From Anaerolineae bacterium (GTDB taxonomy: Bacteria; Chloroflexota; Anaerolineae; Aggregatilineales; Phototrophicaceae): a DNA stretch of 53,300 nt. The stretch covers positions 1-53,300 of the forward strand of contig JAJEFB010000053.1 in the NCBI GenBank assembly GCA_022820665.1, in the 5' to 3' direction. Shown piece after piece: positions 7,887 through 15,779 of the stretch (positions are counted from its first letter, which is position 1; every line of letters starts with the position of its first letter). Below the pieces are notes generated by a model. It did no database searches. It saw nothing but the letters and a program-made list of their open reading frames with translations, and was not told the origin of the DNA. Both the position numbers and the translations under genes were made by a program.

Positions 7887-9443
7887 TTAGCAATCTTCCA
7901 TCCAGAGATCCTGGAACAGCACCGTCAACGGATACGCCGGAGAGTATACGTATCCCTTCACACATGTATTCAGCGATGTGCTGCTGTCTTCGGTGTACAT
8001 CCAAACCGAGGGTTGATCGGCGGCGATGATTCTTTGCGCCTCGGTGTACATCCCTGCGCGCGCCTCCGCATCCCCGGTCACGCGAGCGGTGTCCAGCAGT
8101 TCGTTGACGCGGTCGTTATGATAGAAGCTGCAGGAGTTGAAGCTGCCCCATTGTTCGGAATGATACTGATTGTAAAGATGGGCGTCTGGATCGATGAAAG
8201 CCGGCAAGGTGTAGATGTTGATGATGTCCGGACCTGTATCCGGCGAGCCGCAACTGGCGACCATATCGGGCCACAGCATCGGAATCATGTTCATCTCGAT
8301 GCCGATCTCCGCCAAGCCTTCCAGCAGGATGAGGCCCGGAATCTCCTCGCGCGGCAATTCGGTGACGTAGACATAGTCGATGGTGATGCCGCCGTTGGGC
8401 CAGGGAGTCTGCGCCAGGTATTCGCGCGCCTTGTCCAGATCATAGGTGGGATAGTCCAAGTCCGCGACATAGCCGGCGAAGTTGGCCGGTGTCGGGCCCG
8501 GCAGCACGGTGATCTTGACGTCCTGCGCCTCGACCATGGCATCATAATTCATGGCATGGGCGATGGCTTTGCGCAGATTGATGTCGCTGGTGTATTCACC
8601 GGTATTGTTCATCTTGAGCGTATTGGTGAAGTAACCGCTGTGCTCTTCCCAAGAGAACTGGTCGGAACCAATAACCTTCTCCTTGTCATTGGCGGCGACA
8701 GAATCGGCGATATGGGTTTCGCCCGCCAGCAGCGAATTGAGTTGAGTGGACGCGTCGCGCTGTATGATCCAGAAGAAGCCATCGAGATGGTCGTCGCCAG
8801 TCCAGCCAGCCCAGTAGTCGGGGACAGCGATGAACTCGTAGATATTGCCAATTTCCCAACGTCCCTGCGTGAAAGGACCGGAGCCAGCGGCGTTTTCTTT
8901 GAGATAGGTCTGTCCCATGTCATCGCCCAGGTTAGCTTCGACAACGGCGGGATTGACGATAAAGAGCTGCGCCAAGGTGCCGATGAATGGAGCATACGGT
9001 TGTGTGAGCGTGAATTGAACGGTAAATTCGTCGATAGCCTGCGCGGTGTTCTCGTCCGCGATAGTCGCCCAGCGCCAGGTCGGCGGACCAGAGATCTCCA
9101 GCGCGCGATTGAAGCTGTAGACCACGGCGGCGGCATTGACCGGGCTACCATCATGGAAGACGGCGTTTTCTTTCAGCTTGAAGGTCCAGACACTCGCATC
9201 GTCATTGACTTCGTGGCTTTCCACCAGATGTGGTTCAATCTCACTGCCGCGATAGATGTAGAGCGCGTCGTACAAGCTTCGCAGCGCGGCGTTGATCGAG
9301 TAGTTTTCTCCCGTGGCAGGGTCGATATTGTCGATATCCTGGTTGCCGCCGTATAGCAGGATATCGTCCTGAGCCAAGCTTGTTACTGACGGTATCAGCA
9401 ACAAGCAGAACACAAGACCGAGAACCAGCATACGTTTTGACAT
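7887..9443 (-). CDS. Family 5 solute-binding protein of the dpp-like importer
   Basis: 518 residues. Signal peptide MSKRMLVLGLVFCLLLIPSVTSLAQ with no lipobox Cys, so it is predicted to be released rather than lipidated. The mature part shows the SBP_bac_5 landmarks: DNIDPATG near the start, ESHEVNDDASVWTFKLKENAVFHDG, and NLRKAIAHAMNYDAM. It captures the peptide-like ligand outside the membrane for the permeases at 4666-6577. Strong AGGAGGA ribosome site, and a promoter with TATAAT is visible upstream (9506-9534). It is the promoter-proximal gene of the cluster although two unrelated genes separate it from dppB. Confidence 0.9.
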   Translation of the reverse strand: MSKRMLVLGLVFCLLLIPSVTSLAQDDILLYGGNQDIDNIDPATGENYSINAALRSLYDALYIYRGSEIEPHLVESHEVNDDASVWTFKLKENAVFHDGSPVNAAAVVYSFNRALEISGPPTWRWATIADENTAQAIDEFTVQFTLTQPYAPFIGTLAQLFIVNPAVVEANLGDDMGQTYLKENAAGSGPFTQGRWEIGNIYEFIAVPDYWAGWTGDDHLDGFFWIIQRDASTQLNSLLAGETHIADSVAANDKEKVIGSDQFSWEEHSGYFTNTLKMNNTGEYTSDINLRKAIAHAMNYDAMVEAQDVKITVLPGPTPANFAGYVADLDYPTYDLDKAREYLAQTPWPNGGITIDYVYVTELPREEIPGLILLEGLAEIGIEMNMIPMLWPDMVASCGSPDTGPDIINIYTLPAFIDPDAHLYNQYHSEQWGSFNSCSFYHNDRVNELLDTARVTGDAEARAGMYTEAQRIIAADQPSVWMYTEDSSTSLNTCVKGYVYSPAYPLTVLFQDLWMEDC

Positions 9444-9456
9444 GACTTCCTCCTGT

Positions 9457-9474
9457 CTGCAAAAAATTTTGCAG
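9457..9474. promoter_or_regulatory. 18-bp palindrome in the 5' leader of the dpp binding-protein gene
   Basis: ctgcaaaa-aa-ttttgcag is a perfect 8+2+8 palindrome between the promoter (9506-9534) and the ribosome site of the gene starting at 9443. Its place downstream of the -10 box suits a repressor operator or a small RNA hairpin. No cognate regulator gene is adjacent. Confidence 0.5.
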
Positions 9475-9505
9475 AATTCGTGAACCCGAAAAAAAAGTTT
9501 GCGAT

Positions 9506-9534
9506 ATTATAACTTAATCGCACCTGTTTCGCAA
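9506..9534 (-). promoter_or_regulatory. Sigma70-type promoter for the dpp-like operon
   Basis: On the minus strand: -35 TTGCGA (9529-9534), a 17-base spacer, and a perfect -10 TATAAT (9506-9511). It lies about 60 bases upstream of the binding-protein start and the flanks are AT-rich. Confidence 0.6.
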
Positions 9535-9696
9535 TCATCTGCCTGACGCCGGAACAATTGGTTGGAATTTTGCGCAGAAACTTGGTAAACTCTTGCGCTG
9601 CCAGCGGAAAGACATTGGCGGGCCTACCCGTACATTGATCGACGCCAAGTGTGCCACGCTGGTTTTGCAGTTGTCCGATTAACAATGGAGGTAGTT

Positions 9697-10698
9697 ATGT
9701 GCAACAAGAAGCATTTCACAAGTGCTTTATTGGCGATTGTATTGATTCTCGCGATGGCTGTGCCCGGCTTGGCGCAGGACGACCTTGATCGCGCGCACTG
9801 GTGCGAGGGCGTGACCGTTCGCTTCTTCGCCGGTGGCACGGAAGGCGATGCCTTCGCCGGCATCGTTTATCGCGGGGCGCTGGCGGCAGAGCGCGACCTG
9901 GGTGCAAATGTCGAATACGTTTTCTCCGGCTGGGATAGCGAACTGATGACGCAGCAACTGCGCGAAGCGGTGGCGCAGGCTCCCGATGGCATCGCCATGA
10001 TGGGCCACCCGGGCAACGAGGCGATCATGCCGCTGGCGGCGGAAGCGGCCGAAGCCGGCATTATCATGATGTACCAGAATGTCGATGTCGACCAGGTACG
10101 CGCGCGCTACGGCGGTGGCTATGTCGGCGCTCAGTTGGCGTCACAAGGCCGGGCGCTGGGCGAAGAGGCTCTGCGCCAATTCGGATTCGGCGAAGGTGAC
10201 AAGGCCATCGTCTTGGCGAACCTGGCGCAACGTGAACGCGCTTTGCGCGAATTGGGCACTTGGGAAGCGCTGGAAGACGCGGGCATGGAAATTATTCATG
10301 TCGACTCGGCCCCGACTTGGGCAGCCGATCCCAACCTGGGCATCCCGGCTATGGTCGCCGCCATTACCGACAATCCCGATGTCAAGCTGGTCGTCTTCTC
10401 CGGCGGGCAGGTACTGGGCAATACGCAGACTTACTTCGAGGCGGCCGGTTTGGAAGCGGGACAGGTCAAAGCCATCGGGTTCGACACCAATGAGTTCATC
10501 ATGCAGGGTTTCGCCGACGGCTGGATTCACTTGACTGCCGATCAGCAACCCTTCTTGCAAGGCTATTTGCCTGTGCTCAGCATCTGCCAGACCGCCAAGT
10601 TCGGCCTGGCGCCGCTCAATGCCGATACCGGCGCCGGCTTCATCGATGTCAGCAACTATGAGCAGGTCGAGGAACTGGCCATCGCGGGCTACCGCTAG
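9697..10698 (+). CDS. Sugar-type ABC transporter substrate-binding protein (type I periplasmic fold)
   Basis: 333 residues from the ATG at 9697, which has GGAGG six bases upstream; the frame is open further 5' but lacks a ribosome site. Signal peptide MCNKKHFTSALLAIVLILAMAVPGLAQ, no lipobox at the cleavage site. The mature protein follows the Peripla_BP_4/RbsB pattern: TEGDAFAGIVYRGALAAERDLG, a DGIAMMGHPG segment, an AAITDNPDVKLVVFSGG strand and a final GFDTNEFIMQGFADGWI..DQQPFLQGY, which is the typical ligand-pocket region of monosaccharide-binding proteins. First gene of the importer operon 9697-12591. The neighbouring dehydratases suggest an aldose or aldonate ligand (inference). Confidence 0.88.
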   Translation: MCNKKHFTSALLAIVLILAMAVPGLAQDDLDRAHWCEGVTVRFFAGGTEGDAFAGIVYRGALAAERDLGANVEYVFSGWDSELMTQQLREAVAQAPDGIAMMGHPGNEAIMPLAAEAAEAGIIMMYQNVDVDQVRARYGGGYVGAQLASQGRALGEEALRQFGFGEGDKAIVLANLAQRERALRELGTWEALEDAGMEIIHVDSAPTWAADPNLGIPAMVAAITDNPDVKLVVFSGGQVLGNTQTYFEAAGLEAGQVKAIGFDTNEFIMQGFADGWIHLTADQQPFLQGYLPVLSICQTAKFGLAPLNADTGAGFIDVSNYEQVEELAIAGYR

Positions 10699-10712
10699 AC
10701 AAGCTCTTAGTA

Positions 10713-10735
10713 GGGGCGACCCATTGGGTCGCCCC
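10713..10735 (+). terminator. Intercistronic hairpin after the sugar binding-protein gene
   Basis: ggggcgaccc-att-gggtcgcccc, a perfect 10-bp stem with a 3-base loop, 14 bases after the stop codon at 10698 and before the ATPase gene. No U-run follows. The core GGGGCGACCC/GGGTCGCCCC resembles a dispersed palindromic repeat I recall from many environmental bacterial genomes, so it may be a REP-like unit. Confidence 0.7.
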
Positions 10736-10766
10736 CACCGTTGCCCGTTGCGCGAGCTTAAGAGAA

Positions 10767-11543
10767 ATGAAGAACGACTACATCATCGAATTGCAAGACG
10801 TCACCAAATCCTTCGGCAATGTCAACGCGGTGGACGGCATCAGCTTCGGCGTGCGCCCGGGCGAGGTGGTCGGCTTGATTGGCGACAATGGCGCCGGCAA
10901 GTCCACCTTGATCAAGATCTTGTCCGGCGTTCATCAGCCGGACAGCGGGCAGATCATCGTGCGCGGGCGCGAGGTGAGGAATTGGAGTGCCGCCAAATCC
11001 CGCGAATCTGGCATTGAGACCGTGTATCAGGATCGCGCGCTGGCTCCCCAGCAGACCATCACCCGCAACATCTTCATGGGACGGGAAATCAAAGACCGCT
11101 TCGGCATCATCAAAGTCAAGAAACAGTACGAAGAAGCCAATCGGCTCATGCGCGAAATCGGCTTCACGTCGAAAGTATTCGATCCGGATTCGCCGGTGGC
11201 GACGCTCTCTGGCGGCGAACGACAGGGCGTGGCAATCGCCCGCGCGCTCTATTTCGATGCCGACCTCATCGTCCTGGACGAGCCGACGACCGCGCTTTCG
11301 CTGGTGGAAACAGCCAAGGTATTCGGCTTCATCGAGAACGTCCGGGCTCGCGGCCGTTCTATTATTTTCATCGGGCACAATATCTATCATGTCTTTGATG
11401 TGGCCGATCGCTTTGTGGTATTGGATCGCGGCAAAGTCGTCATGACGGAGGACAAAGCCAAGATCCCAGTTGCCGAAGTCCTCATCAAGCATATGCAAGA
11501 AATCGCGGAATTGGGCCACGCGACAGAGGCTTCGTCCGCATAG
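10767..11543 (+). CDS. Sugar-type ABC transporter ATPase (single-domain, half the size of RbsA)
   Basis: 258 residues. Walker A GDNGAGKST (39-47), Q-loop YQDRALAPQQTITRNIF (87-103), signature LSGGERQG (147-154), Walker B LIVLDEPTTALS (167-178), switch His in IFIGHN. The sequence is of the RbsA/MglA class, but those have two fused ATPase domains (~500 residues); this one has a single domain, as in FrcA-type systems, and would work as a homodimer. Second gene of the operon, directly before the permease. Confidence 0.88.
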   Translation: MKNDYIIELQDVTKSFGNVNAVDGISFGVRPGEVVGLIGDNGAGKSTLIKILSGVHQPDSGQIIVRGREVRNWSAAKSRESGIETVYQDRALAPQQTITRNIFMGREIKDRFGIIKVKKQYEEANRLMREIGFTSKVFDPDSPVATLSGGERQGVAIARALYFDADLIVLDEPTTALSLVETAKVFGFIENVRARGRSIIFIGHNIYHVFDVADRFVVLDRGKVVMTEDKAKIPVAEVLIKHMQEIAELGHATEASSA

Positions 11544-11559
11544 TCAGGAGACTGCGTCC

Positions 11560-12591
11560 ATGATAGGGAGCGCGACAGGTGGCAAGCAGAAGCAGATCGC
11601 GCGGGAAGAAGCCAGCGGGCTGGTCAAGTGGTCGCGCAACAATCGCCGCGCCATCACCTCCACGCTCTTCTTGATCGTCATGTTGATCGGCTTCGCCATG
11701 GCGAATCCCGCGGTCTTTTCTCAATTCAAAACCTATCGTTCCGTGATGATTGCGCTGCCGGTCTCGATATTTCTGGTCGTGCCCTTGGTTTTCGTGGTGA
11801 CCGCCGGCGAAATCGACTTATCTTTTCCATCGGTGGTCGGCCTGGCCTCATATGCCTTCGTATCGATTGTCGACCAAGGAGGCGACCCGCTCATTGGCAT
11901 TGCGGCGGCGCTGCTTGTCGGCGCGTTCCTGGGATTCCTCAACGGCATACTTGTCGTGCGCATCGGCCTGTCCGCCCTGGTAGCGACGCTTGGCATGAAT
12001 TTCTTCTTGCGCGGCTTGATTAATATACTTGTTGAAGGCTTTTCCATCGCTATCCCAGAGATTCGCGGCAGCTTCATCCATACCCTGCTGACCGACGACA
12101 CAATTATGATCGTTGAGAATCAGGGCATTCCCAATCAAATGCTTTGGGCGCTGGCTTTCACCGCTCTGGGCGTATTTCTTTACAACCGGCACAGTTTCGG
12201 CGTGCGCGTGCATTGCGTCGGTGACAATCCCGAGAGCGCCGCCGAGATGGGTATCGATGTCGACCGAACGCGCATCCTGGTTTTCGTATTCACCGGCATC
12301 GGCGCGGCGCTGGCGGGCGTCTTTTCGGTGATGATTAATTTCGTATGGTGGCCGACCACCGGTGACGGATTGTTGCTGCCGGTGCTGGCTGGTCTATTTG
12401 TGGGCGGAACGCCGACCTGGGGCGGCATCGGCACGGTATTCGGCGGCGCCATCGGCACGTCCATTGTCGCCTTCATCGAGACAGGTGTGATCGCGGCCGG
12501 GCTGACCGGCTTCTTCACGCAGTTTTTCTACGGCTTGATCATCATCCTCTCGTTGATATTTCAGCGTTTCAACGGCGGACGCGTCCGCTAG
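11560..12591 (+). CDS. Sugar-type ABC transporter permease, RbsC-like
   Basis: 343 residues from the ATG at 11560 (TCAGGAG nine bases upstream; 16 bases after the ATPase stop). Hydrophobic with about nine or ten membrane helices. VVTAGEIDLSFPSVVGLASY (about 85-105) is the conserved branched-chain/ribose permease motif, GILVVRIGLSALVATLGMNFFLRG follows, and the C-terminal GTPTWGGIGTVFGGAIGTSIV is also typical of RbsC-type permeases. It forms a homodimer with the ATPase dimer. Substrate unknown, probably a monosaccharide or a derivative. Confidence 0.9.
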   Translation: MIGSATGGKQKQIAREEASGLVKWSRNNRRAITSTLFLIVMLIGFAMANPAVFSQFKTYRSVMIALPVSIFLVVPLVFVVTAGEIDLSFPSVVGLASYAFVSIVDQGGDPLIGIAAALLVGAFLGFLNGILVVRIGLSALVATLGMNFFLRGLINILVEGFSIAIPEIRGSFIHTLLTDDTIMIVENQGIPNQMLWALAFTALGVFLYNRHSFGVRVHCVGDNPESAAEMGIDVDRTRILVFVFTGIGAALAGVFSVMINFVWWPTTGDGLLLPVLAGLFVGGTPTWGGIGTVFGGAIGTSIVAFIETGVIAAGLTGFFTQFFYGLIIILSLIFQRFNGGRVR

Positions 12592-12628
12592 TCCCGCAGC
12601 CATTGGCTCCTCACCGGAAAGTACGAGT

Positions 12629-13648
12629 ATGAAAGTCATCCAACTGGGCATCGGCGGCATGGGCAATACTTGGCTGAATGCCGTGCGGCGTTCGGAGGAA
12701 GTCGCACATGCCGGCTTCGTGGAAATCAACGATGCCATCGCGCGTGAGCAAGCGTCCGCGTACAGCCTTGATCCCGCTACGATCTTCAAGTCACTGCCGG
12801 AAGCCTTGGAGAAACTCAATGCTGATGCGGTGATTGATGTGACGCCCCCGCAGTTTCATAGGGCGAATTCCACCCTGGCGCTGGAAGCCGGCTTGCCGGT
12901 CCTTTCAGAGAAACCGCTGGCGGGCACACTGGAAGACGCGAGAGCTATCGTCGCCAAAGTGCAAGAGACCGGCATTACCCATATGGTGGCGCAGAACTAC
13001 CGCTATCGCCCCCTGACGCAAACAGTTAAGTCAGTGCTGGAAACTGGCGAATTAGGCGCTCTTGGGGCGGTCCGCGCCGAGTTCTTCAAAGGTCCGCGCT
13101 TCGGCGGCTTCCGCGAGGAAATGCCTCATCCGCTCATCATCGATATGGCCATCCACCACTTCGACATGATGCGGTTATTCCTTGGCAGCGACCCGTCCGA
13201 AATCAGCGCCCGCAGTTGGAATCCGCCCTGGAGTTGGTTCAAGGGCGACGCCAGCGCCGCCGCTGCCATGCGCTTCAAGAACAGTGTCTTTGTCAGCTAC
13301 AGCGCCTCCTGGTGTTCACAGGCGCTGCCCACCAGTTGGAATGCAAATTGGCGCTTCGATTGCGAAAAGGGCGTGATGCTGGTCGAAGACGATGTCGTGA
13401 CCGTACAAGATCTCTCGCAGGTGACTGACAGGCGGGGCGCTCTAGCCAATGTGCATGGCGACCGGCGCCTCGTTCCCTTGCTGGAGATGGAGCGCGAGGG
13501 GCAGGACTATCTGCTGCATGAATTTTTCGAAGCGGTCACAAAAGGCGCGCCGGTCGCTACGTCGGCTCAGGACAATATCCGCACAGTTGAATTTGTTTTT
13601 GGCGTCGTGCAGGCTTGTGACAGCGGCGACGCCGTAAAGCTCTCCTAA
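12629..13648 (+). CDS. Gfo/Idh/MocA family NAD(P)-dependent oxidoreductase
   Basis: 339 residues. N-terminal Rossmann nucleotide-binding segment VIQLGIGGMGNTW (3-15), conserved EKP (94-96) with the catalytic Lys candidate in LSEKPLAG, then the beta-domain signature DMAIHHFDMMRLFLG (about 171-185) which holds the usual His/Asp active-site pair. Such enzymes oxidise or epimerise sugars and cyclitols with NAD(P). It closes the importer operon 9697-13648, so it probably oxidises the imported sugar as the first catabolic step (inference). Its TAA overlaps the stop codon of the convergent dehydratase gene by 3-4 bases, leaving no room for a terminator between the two operons. Confidence 0.88.
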   Translation: MKVIQLGIGGMGNTWLNAVRRSEEVAHAGFVEINDAIAREQASAYSLDPATIFKSLPEALEKLNADAVIDVTPPQFHRANSTLALEAGLPVLSEKPLAGTLEDARAIVAKVQETGITHMVAQNYRYRPLTQTVKSVLETGELGALGAVRAEFFKGPRFGGFREEMPHPLIIDMAIHHFDMMRLFLGSDPSEISARSWNPPWSWFKGDASAAAAMRFKNSVFVSYSASWCSQALPTSWNANWRFDCEKGVMLVEDDVVTVQDLSQVTDRRGALANVHGDRRLVPLLEMEREGQDYLLHEFFEAVTKGAPVATSAQDNIRTVEFVFGVVQACDSGDAVKLS

Positions 13649-14808
13649 TCAAAATAACTGTCGCCCTTCCAGAGCAGCGATTTCGCAACCTGATCGTTGA
13701 GTTCCACGCCGATGCCCGGACGCCCTGAAACGGTCATGATACCGTCCCGAATGAAGGGTTTGTCCCCGTCGCAAAGGTCATTCCACCAGGAAATGTCGCG
13801 GGCATGAAACTCAAGGAATAGAAAATTCGGCGCCGCAGCCAGCACATGACAAGCCGCCATCATGCCCAGCGGCGACGAGACATTGTGCGGCGCAATCGGG
13901 ATATAGTGCGCATCCGCCAAATCGGCGATGCGTTTCCCTTCGGCAATGCCGCCGGCTTTCGCCAGGTCGGGCATGATCACATCGCAAGCCCCTTTGCGAA
14001 ATAGCTCCAGGAATTCGAAGCGCGTATATTGATTTTCCCCGGTGCAGATAATCGTGCTGCTGGAGGCGCGCACCTGCGCCAAAGCATCGACATTTTCCGC
14101 CGGCACCGGTTCTTCCAGCCAGAGCAGGCGCAGCGGCTCGACGGCGCGAGCCAGAGTGATCGCCGAAGGCAAATCAAATTGACCGTGGCAGTCGATGGCC
14201 AGGTCGATCTCGTAGCCGATCGCATCGCGCACGCCCTCGATGATGTCGATGATATGCGACATCTCTTTGGCGCCGACCGTCCAATTGAAGGCGTCCAGCC
14301 GGCCGGTTCCGGTGCCGTCGACATCAAACTTGACCGCGCCAAAGCCCTCGCCCACCGCTTCCAAAGCCTTTTCCCCGAAGGAAGCGGGGCTGTCCTCCGT
14401 CCCAAAATGACAGTCAGCGTATAGACGAATCTGATCACGAAACTTGCCCCCGAGCAATTTGTAAACCGGAACGCCAAGCGCCTTGCCGACGATGTCGTGC
14501 AGGGCGTTGTCGATGCCGGTCAGCGCGAAGATCAGCGGCGCGTTACTGGCGCCGCCGTAGCGTCCATGCCGGCGCAGCTTCTCGTACAGCATGTTGATAT
14601 TGAATGGATCTTCGCCGATGAGCAGGTCTTTCAACGCCAGAATGGCGTATTTGGTGGCGAATCCCGAGAAACCCGGTCCGCCAGAATTGCATTCGCCGGT
14701 GCCGACGATGCCTTCGTCGGTGTAAACGCGCACAAAAGTCCAGACGCTGCCGCCGCTATCCGGCTCTTGGCGGCCGATCACGCTCGCTTGAACATCGGTG
14801 ATTTTCAT
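13645..14808 (-). CDS. Enolase-superfamily acid-sugar dehydratase, galactonate-dehydratase-like
   Basis: 387 residues from the ATG at 14806-14808. N-terminal capping domain (1-125), then a barrel with Lys160 in AVKFD, Asp206 and His208 in AIDCHG, Glu232/233 in LEEPV, Glu258 in TGEN, Asp281 in PDLAKAGG and His308 in APHNV. D-x-H, EEP, GE and PHN are the metal ligands and acid/base residues of the mandelate-racemase subgroup that dehydrates sugar acids (DgoD/ManD type). The product would be a 2-keto-3-deoxy sugar acid, the substrate type of the aldolase at 14828-15769. Last gene of a four-gene minus-strand operon (19-base gap). Confidence 0.87.
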   Translation of the reverse strand: MKITDVQASVIGRQEPDSGGSVWTFVRVYTDEGIVGTGECNSGGPGFSGFATKYAILALKDLLIGEDPFNINMLYEKLRRHGRYGGASNAPLIFALTGIDNALHDIVGKALGVPVYKLLGGKFRDQIRLYADCHFGTEDSPASFGEKALEAVGEGFGAVKFDVDGTGTGRLDAFNWTVGAKEMSHIIDIIEGVRDAIGYEIDLAIDCHGQFDLPSAITLARAVEPLRLLWLEEPVPAENVDALAQVRASSSTIICTGENQYTRFEFLELFRKGACDVIMPDLAKAGGIAEGKRIADLADAHYIPIAPHNVSSPLGMMAACHVLAAAPNFLFLEFHARDISWWNDLCDGDKPFIRDGIMTVSGRPGIGVELNDQVAKSLLWKGDSYFD

Positions 14809-14827
14809 GTGTCTACACTTCCTCGTC

Positions 14828-15769
14828 TCAGTGATAATGCTCGATACTCGCCATGATCCGCTCGATTTGGCGCGCGATATCCGGCGGAACGGGCGGGTTG
14901 AAGGGACCGCCGCCCCCGCCAACGACGTCATCAAAACCGGCACAGTTGATCGCTTCCATCACAGCCGAATAGTTGTAGGCGCGTTCTTGCATAAAGCGGA
15001 TATCCTCAAGCGGCGAAATCTCGTTTTCGATTTGGCGGGCGGCTTCATAATCGCGCCTACGCTGCGCGTTGTTGATTTCGTCAGACGCCCTGGCCACCAC
15101 AACATTGATGCCCGAGGTATGACCCTTCGCGCCCATTTCAGCGGCAGCCGTCGAGCGATCGCCGATGCCCCAGATGACAATTTTTTCCCTTTCCTCCAGC
15201 GCTTCGACGAAGGGCAGCACATCGTCTTCGTCGGTCCCGATCTTGACCCCGACGAAATGAGGCGAATCGCGCAGCAAGCGGATGATCATGTCGCGGTCGC
15301 GCGGACGCCGATAATAATACAGGAAGCGCGCGCCATGCCGATTCGCATGCGTTTCAGCAAAGCGCATGAAGGTCTCGTACAAGCCAGCCGGACCATAGGT
15401 GCCGCCGAGCGGCATAATCAAGTAAACATCGGGCGGTCGCTGCAGGGTGGCCAGCTCCGCGATCAAGTGGGCGGCGGCGGGCAAGGGATTGGGAACGATA
15501 GCCGCCATCAGAATGCCCCCGCCATTCATGCGCTGCCCGGCGATATCAAGCAGCTTGACCTGGTCCTCAATGGCAACATGATGAACCAGGCTCGTGCCCG
15601 CGATGGAAATCACCCGCGGTCGACCCTCGCTCAAATTATTGTTCTTCATCAAATAGTCGATATTCTTGGCGTGTCCGTCATAGTCGATTTGTCCGCCGTT
15701 GAAGGGAATCAATGGAATGCCGATCACCGAGTTGAGGTCCTCGAGCAATGCGTGACTGTCAATTGTCAT
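14828..15769 (-). CDS. Dihydrodipicolinate-synthase-family aldolase (probable 2-keto-3-deoxy-acid lyase)
   Basis: 313 residues from the ATG at 15767-15769 with GGAGGACCT directly upstream. Schiff-base lysine Lys176 in FVGVKIGTD and the Tyr in FLYYYRRP (151-153) fit the DapA/NanA/KdgD fold. The usual GTTGE motif is replaced by AGTSLVHHVA (58-67), so the binding site for the pyruvyl carboxylate differs from the classical members. Lying between three sugar-acid dehydratases, it most likely cleaves or decarboxylates a 2-keto-3-deoxy acid, giving pyruvate plus an aldehyde, or a semialdehyde (inference). An unusually Gly-rich stretch (GGGGGPFNPP) occurs near the C-terminus. Confidence 0.85.
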   Translation of the reverse strand: MTIDSHALLEDLNSVIGIPLIPFNGGQIDYDGHAKNIDYLMKNNNLSEGRPRVISIAGTSLVHHVAIEDQVKLLDIAGQRMNGGGILMAAIVPNPLPAAAHLIAELATLQRPPDVYLIMPLGGTYGPAGLYETFMRFAETHANRHGARFLYYYRRPRDRDMIIRLLRDSPHFVGVKIGTDEDDVLPFVEALEEREKIVIWGIGDRSTAAAEMGAKGHTSGINVVVARASDEINNAQRRRDYEAARQIENEISPLEDIRFMQERAYNYSAVMEAINCAGFDDVVGGGGGPFNPPVPPDIARQIERIMASIEHYH

Positions 15770-15779
15770 AGGTCCTCCG

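Noticed and set aside
7881..9356. Long plus-strand open frame (491 codons) opposite the dpp binding-protein gene
   Set aside because: It is the mirror of a well-supported gene with a signal peptide and family motifs. No ribosome site, and the composition is Arg/Gly/Ala rich as expected for an antisense frame.
10713..10735. Factor-independent terminator for the sugar importer operon
   Set aside because: There is no U-run, and the ATPase and permease genes of the same transporter follow directly, so full termination here would cut the operon.
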